DNA of 39,740 bases from Formosa sp. GTDB lineage: Bacteria; Bacteroidota; Bacteroidia; Flavobacteriales; Flavobacteriaceae. Location: assembly GCA_018673215.1 (NCBI GenBank), contig JABHDE010000002.1, positions 1 to 39,740 on the forward strand, given 5' to 3'. The notes beneath the pieces were generated by a model. It was not told the origin of the DNA and did no database searches. It saw only the letters and a list, made by a program, of their open reading frames with translations. Shown piece by piece: positions 24,145 to 32,644 of this stretch (within the stretch, counting starts at the first letter, position 1; every line of letters starts with the position of its first letter). Position numbers and translations under genes: made by a program.

Positions 24145-26766
24145 TTACAAAACAAAGCGATAGGTGGCTTTGAGTAAGAAAATATTTTGAGGGCGTTGAT
24201 CTAAAATACCCGATTCAAAACCTTCAAATAAACCATTGGAAGATGCAATGCTGCTAGTAACTCCTTGTGACCAAACCAAAAACAGCTCAGAGCCTGGAAT
24301 ATATTCCCATCTTAAAACCAAGTTTGAGTTGAACTGGACAAAAGAAAAATCAGGGTTTTTAAAACTATAATCCAGCATTCCGTCTCGGTTGTCGTCAACT
24401 TGAAAATCACTTCCATTTAAGCTAATTTGATTGCTATCATAGTTCTGATATCGATCTGTCAGTCTTTCCGCTACTGGGTTTGTCACATACTTAAACTCCG
24501 AATAACGACCACGCGAAATAAATGGTTGGCCGTAATATTGAATGGATAAATTAGGGTTGATTGTATAGTCTAATCTTAAAGAAGCTGTTAATGTATGATT
24601 GTCAATTGTTCCCAAAATATATCGACTGGCGATACCATAGTCTGTTTGGGTCACATATTGTGTTTTGCTTTTAGAGATGCTATATTCAGGAGCCAATGAG
24701 ATGTTTAATGCATTGGTGGGTTGGTAATTTAATCTTGACTCAAATTTTAATAGAGAAAAATTATTTTCTTTTGCTTGGGAGTGAATCAAGCCAACTACAC
24801 CATTTAACTTTTTTCGTTGATCTGAACCTATAAAAAAGAATTGATAATTTTCTTGAGAAAATCGCCAGCGTGGTCCACCTCTCAAAACACTGTTTGAAAA
24901 AATGCGAGGTTTGTGAGCAGCCCCAAAATCGACTCCCCAATTATTAGTAAAACTACCAGAGGCTTTTAACTCATATTGAATTCTGTTATAATTCCCCTCA
25001 AAATCAAAAGCTGAAAATTGACTGAACCGAAAATTAAAATCCCTGAAAATGCCAGTAGGTTTGATGCTTCTGTACCTTAAGTTCGCATACTGAAACATCT
25101 CATCTGCGCTTCTCAAAAACCCAATATCATTTAGTTCAAGCTCTGGAGACACCCACTTAAATCCAGCGTTGTAGCTCCAATGCTGACCCCCTACTTTTCC
25201 AATCACAAATTGACCTCCCGTACCTGTGAGTGAGGTGCGATTGGGATCAACTTCAAGGTGAGTGGCATCCACCCTATTAAATAAGTGGGTTAAATTTTCT
25301 TGAGTCAGTCTGATGGCTTCTTTGCTGCCTTGTACATGGCTCATTACTACGTTAGCTTCTAAAAAATAAACTCTGTTTTTCCATTGATGTTTAAGATCAA
25401 GGCCTCCAGAATAGGCTGATTTTCTCAAATCGGAAACTTCAGGAGTCAAGGAGCGGTTGGTGGCAGTAAACATCCCGCCAAGAAAGGTGTTTTTTTCGTT
25501 AAAATCTTTTTGAACGCGTGCAACAAAATAGTTTGTAAAAGGTTCCGCAAGAGACTCTGAGGTAGTCCCATTAGTGCTTATTTCTGTAAATTCTTTTGAA
25601 GTCATACTTTCTAACACTCCAATAGACCATCCTTTTTTGGTCTTTCCACTAAATTTTGCAGCTCCTAAGATAGTCGTATTTTTAGGTTGGTTTGTAAAAG
25701 CCCCAGAGGGTGTGTCTGGGTACACTTGTGGACTTCTCCCAATCCGACGCGAAAAAAATAAATTATTTCGATTGCCTGCAAAACGATAATCAAAGATGTT
25801 GTTGTTTTCAACAAAAAAAGGGCGTTGATCTCTATTGAAGATTTCAAAGCCATCCAAATTAATAGCGGCAGGGTCTGCTTCTACTTGACCGAAATCAGGG
25901 TTAATAGTGACATCAAGAGTCAAATCGTTAGTAATTCCAATCTTAGCATCGAGGCCTGCATTTAAATTAAAATCATTTCCATCGGCATAAGGATTGCCTA
26001 CTTCTGGTTCATAACTATCTAGCTTGGTCACTACAAAAGGTTGTATTTCGATTTGTTTTTGGGGCTTGATGTTTTTTAAGCCTACTAATTTACCCGCTTC
26101 ACTAACCCATCCTGCTGCTCCGACAGGGATTCGATTCCATGCAGAAAGTTCATTGTTTTTAAAATAATGTCTGGCGACGTTTAGCCCCCAAACTTGATTG
26201 TCATCGTTGCTAAAACGCAATTGACTTAATGGAATTTTCATTTCTGCCGACCAGCCCTCATCGTCAATAAGCGCTTTGGTACTCCAAATAGGATTCCAAC
26301 TCTCATCAATACTGTCGCCATTATCAGTTATAAACTCGTCGCCTCTGACGCCAGCAGCGGTGACTGTAAACAAAAACCCAGTTCTCAAGTCGTGGTAACT
26401 GTCTATAAGTACATTGATACGATCGCCAACAAAGCCGTCTCGACGCGAAAGCCGATTGGTAATTGTTTCGGGTTCCGGATCTAATGCTTTTAGAGCGATA
26501 TAAAGATATTTTTGATCGTAAAGAATTTTGAACTTAGTTTGGACTGATGGTGCAGTATTTTCATCGGGATTAACTTCTATGAAGTCGCCTCCCCATTCAA
26601 CAGAATTCCATATAATTTCGTTAAGTATACCATCAATATTAGGGGCATCGAGCGTGCCAATTTCATTAGTAGTATAGGCCTTTACAGATGTGTTTGATGC
26701 GGCTTGAGCTAAGAGTACAAAAGGAGAAACAAATATCAGCCAACTTAATAGGGTAGAAAATTTCAT
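24145..26766 (-). CDS. DUF5916 outer-membrane protein with CBM9-like domain
   Basis: An 873-residue protein with a signal peptide (to about L-A-Q-A), then a CBM9-like beta-sandwich (about 35-235: L-D-A-P-N-I-D-G-I-L-N-E-I-I-W, L-Y-I-A-L-K-A, W-S-A-E-M-K-I-P-L-S-Q-L-R-F). The DUF5916 region that follows has many aromatic-rich amphipathic strands and a barrel-like end (L-L-K-A-T-Y-R-F-V-L). These proteins are common in Bacteroidota and are presumed to bind carbohydrate or protein at the cell surface; their function is not established. The reading frame opens at a TTG at 26772, but the ATG at 26766 gives the better signal peptide. It is a single-gene unit with no SusC/D pair beside it. Confidence 0.88.
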   Translation of the reverse strand: MKFSTLLSWLIFVSPFVLLAQAASNTSVKAYTTNEIGTLDAPNIDGILNEIIWNSVEWGGDFIEVNPDENTAPSVQTKFKILYDQKYLYIALKALDPEPETITNRLSRRDGFVGDRINVLIDSYHDLRTGFLFTVTAAGVRGDEFITDNGDSIDESWNPIWSTKALIDDEGWSAEMKIPLSQLRFSNDDNQVWGLNVARHYFKNNELSAWNRIPVGAAGWVSEAGKLVGLKNIKPQKQIEIQPFVVTKLDSYEPEVGNPYADGNDFNLNAGLDAKIGITNDLTLDVTINPDFGQVEADPAAINLDGFEIFNRDQRPFFVENNNIFDYRFAGNRNNLFFSRRIGRSPQVYPDTPSGAFTNQPKNTTILGAAKFSGKTKKGWSIGVLESMTSKEFTEISTNGTTSESLAEPFTNYFVARVQKDFNEKNTFLGGMFTATNRSLTPEVSDLRKSAYSGGLDLKHQWKNRVYFLEANVVMSHVQGSKEAIRLTQENLTHLFNRVDATHLEVDPNRTSLTGTGGQFVIGKVGGQHWSYNAGFKWVSPELELNDIGFLRSADEMFQYANLRYRSIKPTGIFRDFNFRFSQFSAFDFEGNYNRIQYELKASGSFTNNWGVDFGAAHKPRIFSNSVLRGGPRWRFSQENYQFFFIGSDQRKKLNGVVGLIHSQAKENNFSLLKFESRLNYQPTNALNISLAPEYSISKSKTQYVTQTDYGIASRYILGTIDNHTLTASLRLDYTINPNLSIQYYGQPFISRGRYSEFKYVTNPVAERLTDRYQNYDSNQISLNGSDFQVDDNRDGMLDYSFKNPDFSFVQFNSNLVLRWEYIPGSELFLVWSQGVTSSIASSNGLFEGFESGILDQRPQNIFLLKATYRFVL

Positions 26767-26931
26767 GGGCAAATTTCACTAAAATAGTAGTACAAATATT
26801 ATAAATGAAATTTACAACTTATTAAAATAATTTGTTAAACTTTATATCAATCGGAAAAACGGGACAACTTATCACCGAAACCTTAATACCAATGTCTTGA
26901 AAATCAATCTCAAAATAAACTCAAAATAGAT

Positions 26932-26963
26932 TTTGTTAATAACAATTTATAATTGTAGATTTG
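26932..26963 (+). promoter_or_regulatory. Promoter of the rplM-rpsI operon
   Basis: TTTG (26932-26935) and TAGATTTG (26956-26963) are separated by 20 bases, the best match to the Bacteroidota -33/-7 consensus in the window. Expected transcripts start near 26968, giving a leader of about 43 bases that includes AGGGAGGA (26977-26984), an SD-like run rather far from the GTG at 27011. Confidence 0.7.
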
Positions 26964-27010
26964 CAAACTCTTTTTTAGGGAGGAATGTTTAATAAGAAAA
27001 AATAATTAGT

Positions 27011-27466
27011 GTGGATACATTAAGCTACAAAACAATATCAGCCAACAAAGCTACTGTGGACAAGCAGTGGGTTTTGATAGATGCTGAAGGAGAAACGTTA
27101 GGGCGTTTGGCTTCTAAAGTTGCAATACTTTTAAGAGGTAAGCACAAAACTAACTTTACTCCACACGTTGACTGTGGAGATAACGTCATTGTTATCAATT
27201 CAGAAAAAATAATTCTATCTGGAAACAAATGGACTGAAAAGACTTACATTCGTCATACAGGCTATCCAGGAGGTCAAAGATCACTAACTGCAACTGAGAT
27301 GTTCGCTAAAGATCCAACAAGGTTAGTTGAAAAATCAGTTAAGGGAATGCTCCCTAAAAACAAATTAGGAGCTGCATTATTCCGTAATCTAAACGTTGTG
27401 GCTGGAACTGCGCATTCTCACGAAGCACAAAAACCAAAAGCAATCAATTTAAACGAAATTAACTAA
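27011..27466 (+). CDS. rplM: 50S ribosomal protein L13
   Basis: A large-subunit ribosomal protein of 151 residues. Recognisable parts are the N-terminal [16 protein letters not shown], then [19 protein letters not shown], and [11 protein letters not shown]. The start is a GTG at 27011 giving M-D-T-L-S-Y-K-T, the usual N-terminus in Flavobacteriaceae. Its stop overlaps the S9 start (TAATG), the conserved L13-S9 coupling. Confidence 0.97.
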   Translation: MDTLSYKTISANKATVDKQWVLIDAEGETLGRLASKVAILLRGKHKTNFTPHVDCGDNVIVINSEKIILSGNKWTEKTYIRHTGYPGGQRSLTATEMFAKDPTRLVEKSVKGMLPKNKLGAALFRNLNVVAGTAHSHEAQKPKAINLNEIN

Positions 27467-27852
27467 TGGAGGTTATTCACAAAATTGGTCGTAGAAAAAC
27501 GGCCGTAGCACGTATTTATCTTGTTCCTGGAAAAGGATCAATTACCGTGAACAAAAAAGATGTAAACGATTATTTTCCGTCTGCAACTTTACAATACAAA
27601 GTTAACCAGCCATTTGCATTGACTGACAACGAAGGAAACTTTGACGTTAAAGTAAATGTTTTTGGAGGTGGTATAACAGGTCAAGCAGAAGCAATTCGAT
27701 TAGCTTTATCTCGTGCAATGTGCGAATTAAATGAAGAAAATAGAGGGATTCTGAAACCAGAAGGCTTATTGACAAGAGACCCAAGAATGGTTGAGCGTAA
27801 AAAATTCGGACAGAAAAAAGCGCGTAAGAAATTCCAATTCTCTAAACGTTAA
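27466..27852 (+). CDS. rpsI: 30S ribosomal protein S9
   Basis: A small-subunit protein of 128 residues with [11 protein letters not shown] near the start, [14 protein letters not shown] in the middle and the long basic tail ending K-K-F-Q-F-S-K-R that reaches the P-site tRNA. Its ATG overlaps the L13 stop by one base. A structured region separates it from rpsB. Confidence 0.97.
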   Translation: MEVIHKIGRRKTAVARIYLVPGKGSITVNKKDVNDYFPSATLQYKVNQPFALTDNEGNFDVKVNVFGGGITGQAEAIRLALSRAMCELNEENRGILKPEGLLTRDPRMVERKKFGQKKARKKFQFSKR

Positions 27853-27884
27853 TATTTATAATTTAAACCAGTTATTGTTGTCTA

Positions 27885-27964
27885 TGGTGGGCCAACCACC
27901 AAGACTTAGTTTAGCATCTAAATGTTTAAGGCCTTAAAAAAATAAGCCACTCAGGCATTGCTAA
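27885..27964 (+). promoter_or_regulatory. Structured RNA region ahead of rpsB, possible autoregulatory leader
   Basis: Three nested or adjacent stems are visible. TGGTGG/CCACCA (27885-27890 with 27896-27901) is the first hairpin. TTAGCA/TGCTAA (27911-27916 with 27959-27964) encloses two small hairpins, TTTAA-GGCC-TTAAA (27925-27938) and GCC-ACTCA-GGC (27946-27956). The structure ends 26 bases before the rpsB ATG. It has no T-run, so it is not a plain terminator. S2 represses rpsB-tsf through the leader in E. coli; an equivalent here is inferred. Confidence 0.45.
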
Positions 27965-27990
27965 TTTAACAGAACGTAAACTATCACAAA

Positions 27991-28902
27991 ATGGCATTAG
28001 TAGAAGTAAAAGAATTATTAGACAGTGGTGTCCACTTCGGTCACCTGACAAGAAAATGGGATCCAAATATGGCTCCTTACATTTATATGGAGCGAAATGG
28101 TATCCATATCATTAACCTCTATAAAACAGCTGCAAAACTTGAAGAAGCTTCTGAAGCTTTAGCAAAAATTGCAATCTCAGGTCGTAAAATCCTATTTGTA
28201 GCAACTAAAAAACAAGCAAAAGATATCGTCTCTGAAAAAGCGGGAAGCGTCAACATGCCTTACATTACTGAAAGATGGCCAGGTGGAATGCTGACAAACT
28301 TTGTGACGATCCGTAAAGCTGTTAAGAAAATGGCAACAATCGATCGTATGAAAAAAGACGGTACTTTTTTGACACTTTCTAAAAAAGAACGCTTGCAAGT
28401 AGATCGTTTAAAAGCAAAACTAGAAAAAAACTTAGGATCGATCTCTGAAATGACACGTCTTCCAGGCGCTCTTTTCGTAATTGATATCAAACGTGAACAC
28501 ATTGCAATCAAAGAAGCACAGAAATTAAACATTCCAATCTTTGCTATGGTAGACACAAACTCCGATCCAAGACAAGTAGATTATGTGATTCCTGCAAATG
28601 ATGATGCATCTAAATCAATCGAGAAAATCCTTACGAATGTAACGGAAGCAATTGCTGAAGGTTTAGCAACAAGAAAAGCTGAAAAAGAGAGTAAAGACGC
28701 TGAAAAAGCAGCGACAGAAGCTCCTAAAAAAGCAGAAACTACTGAAGCTAAAGTAGAAACTACTGAAGCTAAGGCAGAAACAACCGAAGCTCCTAAAGCT
28801 AAAAAAGCGGCGCCAAAAAAGGTCGCAAAAGCTAAAAAAGAAGCAGCTCCTGAAGCCGCTGAAGCTCCAGCAGCAGAAGAAATTGCTAAGGAACAAAAAT
28901 AA
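27991..28902 (+). CDS. rpsB: 30S ribosomal protein S2 with extended C-terminus
   Basis: A small-subunit protein of 303 residues. The N-terminal 230 or so are standard S2: L-L-D-S-G-V-H-F-G-H, K-W-D-P-N-M-A-P-Y-I-Y, F-V-A-T-K-K-Q-A, R-W-P-G-G-M-L-T-N-F, and D-T-N-S-D-P-R-Q-V-D-Y-V-I-P-A-N-D-D-A. After about residue 230 comes a tail of about 70 residues made of Ala, Lys, Glu, Thr and Pro only, with T-T-E-A-K repeats. Such tails are common in Bacteroidota S2 and should be disordered. It is probably cotranscribed with tsf through the hairpin at 28932. Confidence 0.96.
   Translation: MALVEVKELLDSGVHFGHLTRKWDPNMAPYIYMERNGIHIINLYKTAAKLEEASEALAKIAISGRKILFVATKKQAKDIVSEKAGSVNMPYITERWPGGMLTNFVTIRKAVKKMATIDRMKKDGTFLTLSKKERLQVDRLKAKLEKNLGSISEMTRLPGALFVIDIKREHIAIKEAQKLNIPIFAMVDTNSDPRQVDYVIPANDDASKSIEKILTNVTEAIAEGLATRKAEKESKDAEKAATEAPKKAETTEAKVETTEAKAETTEAPKAKKAAPKKVAKAKKEAAPEAAEAPAAEEIAKEQK
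28735..28790 (+). repeat. Short tandem repeat inside the rpsB tail
   Basis: Near-identical 21-base units encoding E-T-T-E-A-K-(V/A) occur about two and a half times. They lie wholly within the coding frame and preserve it, so copy number could vary without frameshift. Confidence 0.65.
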
Positions 28903-28931
28903 CAAACTAATTTAAGTAATAAAGTAACAAC

Positions 28932-28976
28932 AAAGTCGCTCAGTTCTTCCCATGGAAAATTTGAACGACTTTTTTT
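28932..28976 (+). terminator. Terminator-like hairpin between rpsB and tsf
   Basis: AAAGTCG (28932-28938) pairs with CGACTTT (28966-28972), with extra GTTC/GAA pairing inside and a run of T after it. It stands in an 87-base gap between two genes normally made together, so it probably attenuates tsf rather than ending the transcript fully. Confidence 0.6.
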
Positions 28977-28989
28977 AAACAATTAAATC

Positions 28990-29955
28990 ATGATAAAAGT
29001 AACAGCTGCTGAAGTAAATAAATTAAGACAAGCGACGGGTGCAGGGATGATGGACTGTAAAAAAGCCTTAGTTGAAGCTGAAGGCGATTTTGACAAAGCA
29101 ATTGATAACCTTCGTAAAAAAGGACAAAAAGTAGCCGCTAACAGAGCCGATCGCGACTCTTCTGAAGGGGCTGCTGTTGCAAAAATTAATGCTGATAACA
29201 CAGTTGGTGTTGCCATTGTTTTAGGATGTGAAACTGATTTCGTTGGGAAAAACGAAAACTTTTTAGCCTTAGCAAGTCAGTTTGGAGATATTGCTCTAAA
29301 CCATGACACGAAAGAAGCCTTTTTAGCGGCTGATTTTGAAGGCATGACGGTTGCAGAAAAATTGATTGAACAAACAGGAGTAATAGGTGAAAAACTAGAC
29401 ATTACTGCATTTGATAAAATTGAAGCTGCATATGTGGGGTCATACGTACACATTAATAAGATTGCTGCGGTCGTTGGTTTGTCTGCAAAAGTAGATAACG
29501 CTGATGTTTTGGTAAAAGATGTAGCAATGCAAGTTGCTTCAATGGGTGCTACAACACTTTCTTACAAAGATTTTGACCCTTCTTTCATTGCTTCTGAAAC
29601 AGAAGCTAGAATTGCCGTTATTGAAAAAGACAATATCGAATTAGGGCGTCTAGGGAAAACTCTTAAAAATATTCCTCAATACATTTCAATGGCACAACTA
29701 ACAGCAGATGCATTAGCGCAAGCCGAAGAGGCTGCTAAAGCAGAATTAAAAGCTGAAGGTAAGCCAGAACAAATTTGGGGTAAAATTTTACCTGGTAAAA
29801 TGGAGCGTTTCATTTCTGACAACACAACCTTAGATCAAGAACAATGTTTATTAGATCAAAACTTTATCAAAGACGATAAAGTAAGCGTTGCAAAATATGT
29901 CGAAAGCTTTGGTGATGTTTCCATCACTGGCTTTAAACGTGTATCCCTAGGGTAA
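28990..29955 (+). CDS. tsf: Elongation factor Ts
   Basis: The guanine-nucleotide exchange factor for EF-Tu. Its 321 residues open with the UBA-like domain (L-R-Q-A-T-G-A-G-M-M-D-C-K-K-A-L) and carry the EF-Tu contact motif T-D-F-V-G-K-N (about 79-85). Two core domains follow, with V-A-M-Q-V-A-S-M and K-I-L-P-G-K-M. Length is typical of Bacteroidota, longer than the E. coli protein. A strong terminator follows. Confidence 0.96.
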   Translation: MIKVTAAEVNKLRQATGAGMMDCKKALVEAEGDFDKAIDNLRKKGQKVAANRADRDSSEGAAVAKINADNTVGVAIVLGCETDFVGKNENFLALASQFGDIALNHDTKEAFLAADFEGMTVAEKLIEQTGVIGEKLDITAFDKIEAAYVGSYVHINKIAAVVGLSAKVDNADVLVKDVAMQVASMGATTLSYKDFDPSFIASETEARIAVIEKDNIELGRLGKTLKNIPQYISMAQLTADALAQAEEAAKAELKAEGKPEQIWGKILPGKMERFISDNTTLDQEQCLLDQNFIKDDKVSVAKYVESFGDVSITGFKRVSLG

Positions 29956-29977
29956 TAATCCTACCCTTTTATTTATT

Positions 29978-30013
29978 AAAACCTGTTTGGCAACTAGTCA
30001 AACAGGTTTTTTT
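29978..30013 (+). terminator. Rho-independent terminator after tsf
   Basis: A perfect 12-bp stem (AAAACCTGTTTG, 29978-29989, with CAAACAGGTTTT, 29999-30010) with a 9-base loop and seven T in a row. It is the clearest terminator in the window. Confidence 0.92.
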
Positions 30014-30114
30014 ATAGATTTATTAAATCTATCAGCTTGTATGGTTTTTGTATTGTAAAAAATATTTTTTTTATCGAAAAATACTATACTTTTATTTTTT
30101 AAATACAAACCAAC

Positions 30115-31686
30115 ATGAAATTTAACTCTACCCTTTTATATCTACTGCTTCTTGCTGTGACACAATTGTCTTTTGCACAACAAATGCCCATTGATTTTTC
30201 GGATTCTTCAGATGACTTTTGGGCTTTTGCAGGTAGTGGGTTTAGTACAAGAACTGACCCTGACAATGCTGGAAATACTGTAGGACAATTTTATAATGAT
30301 GGGAGTGATGCTTGGCAAGGGTTTTCAATTGGTTTGCAAAGAGCTATTGATTTGGACTTTCAAAAAACCATTTCACTGTCGTTTTTTGGTTTTGACCCTA
30401 ATGCACACACCATACTTCTCAAATTAGAGGATGGTGCAAATGCAGATGTTGAGGTGATTCAAAATGTGCCCTCTGGAGGTGGATGGACCACAAATATTAC
30501 ATTCGATTTTGCAAATGCTGTACTTTCAGGAGTTGGTAGCCCAATAAATGCCAGCGGGTCCTATAATCGCTTGACAATTTTTATAGATCCAGGTGTTGGA
30601 ACCCCAGGAACGTATTTATTAGATGATATTGACGATGGCTCTGAAGACACAGACCCAAACCAATTGGATGTAATTTATGACACGTTGGTATGGGAAGAAA
30701 ACTTCGACACACCAGGAGCAGTGAATCCAACGAATTGGCATCATCAAACACAAATTATTATCCCTGGAGTTGGCTGGGCTAATAACGAAGAACAGCATTA
30801 TACCAATAGTACAGACAATTCTTTTGTAGATACTTCTGGAAATCTAAACATCGTCGCAATAAAGGAACCTTTGACGGATCAAGGGTTGACAAAACAATAT
30901 ACCTCAGCACGACTTAATTCAAAGTTTGCATTTACTTATGGAAGGGTGGACGTTCGTGCTAAACTCCCTAACAACAATGGTACTTGGCCTGCCATATGGA
31001 CGCTCGGTAAAAATATTTATGAGCCAGGTACATATTGGCATTCTAGCTATGGAGACTCGCCTTGGCCTAGTTGTGGAGAAATAGACATTATGGAGCACGG
31101 TTTAGGAGCATTAAATCATGTGTCTGGATCGTTGCACACTAATTCAAGTAGTGGAGCGACCGTAAACACATTAGGAATTGAGGTTTCGGACGTAAACGCC
31201 AATTATCACGTTTATTCCATGAACTGGTCGCCAGATCAAATTACCTTTTTGGTTGATGGTGTTGGGTTTTACACTTACAACCCATCTAATAAAAACGACA
31301 ATACATGGCCCTTCTACGAAGATCAATTTATACTGCTTAACCTCGCAATGGGAGGGTATTCTGGAACAATTGATTCCAACTTTACACAAGCCTCTATGAT
31401 TGTGGACTATGTGAGAGTGTATCAATCTGCACCATTAAGCGATGGAGGAAATTTAAGCTTAGACAGTAGGCTTAAAATATTTCCTAATCCAGGAAATGAC
31501 AAAATTCATGTCACATCTAAAACAGCTATTCAAAGCTTAGCGCTTTATGATATGTTTGGCAAACTAATTCTTGAGAAAGAAAACGACACTAAAAATATAG
31601 ATGTAAGCGGTCTGAATTCGGGGATGTATTTTTTGGAAGTTTATTCAGAAAACGAAAAAGCAATTAGAAAAGTAATTATTAATTAA
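30115..31686 (+). CDS. Secreted GH16 beta-glucanase with T9SS sorting domain
   Basis: A 523-residue modular protein. A signal peptide (1-21) is followed by a beta-sandwich of about 150 residues resembling a carbohydrate-binding module (about 25-175), then a GH16 catalytic domain (about 188-437). The catalytic E-I-D-I-M-E lies at 322-327, with E322 the expected nucleophile and E327 the acid/base; W-P-A-I-W-T-L-G at 291-298 supports the cleft. Residues 453-523 form a type A T9SS sorting domain (F-P-N-P-G, L-Y-D-M-F-G-K, L-N-S-G-M-Y-F-L-E-V). GH16 members with this motif cut beta-1,3 or beta-1,3-1,4 glucans, so laminarin is a likely substrate. It stands alone, with no SusCD pair or other CAZyme nearby. 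Confidence 0.93.
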   Translation: MKFNSTLLYLLLLAVTQLSFAQQMPIDFSDSSDDFWAFAGSGFSTRTDPDNAGNTVGQFYNDGSDAWQGFSIGLQRAIDLDFQKTISLSFFGFDPNAHTILLKLEDGANADVEVIQNVPSGGGWTTNITFDFANAVLSGVGSPINASGSYNRLTIFIDPGVGTPGTYLLDDIDDGSEDTDPNQLDVIYDTLVWEENFDTPGAVNPTNWHHQTQIIIPGVGWANNEEQHYTNSTDNSFVDTSGNLNIVAIKEPLTDQGLTKQYTSARLNSKFAFTYGRVDVRAKLPNNNGTWPAIWTLGKNIYEPGTYWHSSYGDSPWPSCGEIDIMEHGLGALNHVSGSLHTNSSSGATVNTLGIEVSDVNANYHVYSMNWSPDQITFLVDGVGFYTYNPSNKNDNTWPFYEDQFILLNLAMGGYSGTIDSNFTQASMIVDYVRVYQSAPLSDGGNLSLDSRLKIFPNPGNDKIHVTSKTAIQSLALYDMFGKLILEKENDTKNIDVSGLNSGMYFLEVYSENEKAIRKVIIN

Positions 31687-31839
31687 AAACTATAATTTAG
31701 CTTCTTTGTTGTGTTATTTTGTTCTTGGCGAATCTGTCCAGCAACCCTATAATCCCTCCCGAGAAAATAAGCTCCTTAAAAGCTCCATGAAAACCGATTT
31801 TTTTATTACACCAAACAGATTCCATTCAAAATTGATTAG

Positions 31840-31866
31840 AATTCCTAAAATCCACTTTTAGGATTT
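31840..31866. repeat. Inverted repeat upstream of pyrH
   Basis: CCTAAAA and TTTTAGG (31844-31850, 31856-31862) form a perfect stem around TCCAC, extendable to about 11 bp with one mismatch. No T-run follows on the plus strand. It covers the -33 area of the pyrH promoter, so it may be an operator, or the remnant of a terminator for GH16. Confidence 0.5.
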
Positions 31867-31877
31867 AAGATATTACG

Positions 31878-31885
31878 TATATTTG
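31878..31885 (+). promoter_or_regulatory. Candidate -7 box of pyrH-frr
   Basis: TATATTTG fits TAnnTTTG, 19 bases before the ATG at 31905. The -33 half (TTTTA near 31856) lies inside the inverted repeat. Confidence 0.55.
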
Positions 31886-31904
31886 TGCAACGAGCGACAC
31901 AATT

Positions 31905-32609
31905 ATGACATACAAACGAATATTACTCAAACTTTCTGGAGAGGCCCTCATGGGAAATCGCAATTATGGAATCGATCCCGATCGGTTGTCCGACTACGCG
32001 AACCAAATCAAACAAATTACCGAGCAAGGCATTGAAGTTGCAATTGTCATTGGTGGTGGAAATATTTTTAGAGGAGTTGCAGGGGCGAGTAATGGTATGG
32101 ATCGTGTTCAAGGCGACCATATGGGCATGTTAGCCACTGTGATTAATGGCTTAGCATTGCAAAGTGCTCTAGAAAACGCAGGAGTCCCAACCCGTTTACA
32201 GTCGGCTATAAAAATTAACGAAGTTGCAGAGCCTTTTATTCGCCGGCGTGCCATGCGCCACTTAGAAAAAGGGCGTGTTGTTATTTTTGGAGGTGGTACA
32301 GGAAACCCTTATTTCACAACCGATTCCGCAGCAGTACTTCGCGCCATCGAAATTGAAGCCGATGTAATTTTAAAAGGAACTCGGGTGGATGGTATTTATA
32401 ATGTCGATCCAGAAAAAGATAAGACAGCCATTAAATTTGATGCCATCAGCTTTGAGGATGTGCTCAAAAAAGGGCTGAAAGTCATGGATACAACAGCTTT
32501 TACATTAAGTCAAGAAAACGACTTGCCAATTATTGTTTTTGATATGAATAAACACGGAAACCTTCTCAAGATTGTTTCAGGACAGGCCATCGGAACAACG
32601 GTGAGTTAA
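31905..32609 (+). CDS. pyrH: UMP kinase
   Basis: The bacterial hexameric UMP kinase, which phosphorylates UMP to UDP in pyrimidine synthesis. The 234-residue amino-acid-kinase fold shows [10 protein letters not shown] at the N-terminus, [11 protein letters not shown] (about 47-57), [13 protein letters not shown] (about 131-143), and [14 protein letters not shown]. The frr gene lies 35 bases downstream, the conserved pyrH-frr pair. Confidence 0.96.
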   Translation: MTYKRILLKLSGEALMGNRNYGIDPDRLSDYANQIKQITEQGIEVAIVIGGGNIFRGVAGASNGMDRVQGDHMGMLATVINGLALQSALENAGVPTRLQSAIKINEVAEPFIRRRAMRHLEKGRVVIFGGGTGNPYFTTDSAAVLRAIEIEADVILKGTRVDGIYNVDPEKDKTAIKFDAISFEDVLKKGLKVMDTTAFTLSQENDLPIIVFDMNKHGNLLKIVSGQAIGTTVS

Positions 32610-32644
32610 CAATATATTCACCACACTTATAAAAGATTCAAAAC

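Noticed and set aside
28581-28982. Long minus-strand frames opposite the 3' part of rpsB, rich in Ser, Ala and Phe.
   Set aside because: They are antisense shadows of the Ala/Lys/Glu-rich S2 tail and show no independent start signal or family.
31730-31800. Direct repeat of AAGCTCC and a T-run after the GH16 gene considered as a terminator or small RNA.
   Set aside because: No stable stem could be built next to the T-run.
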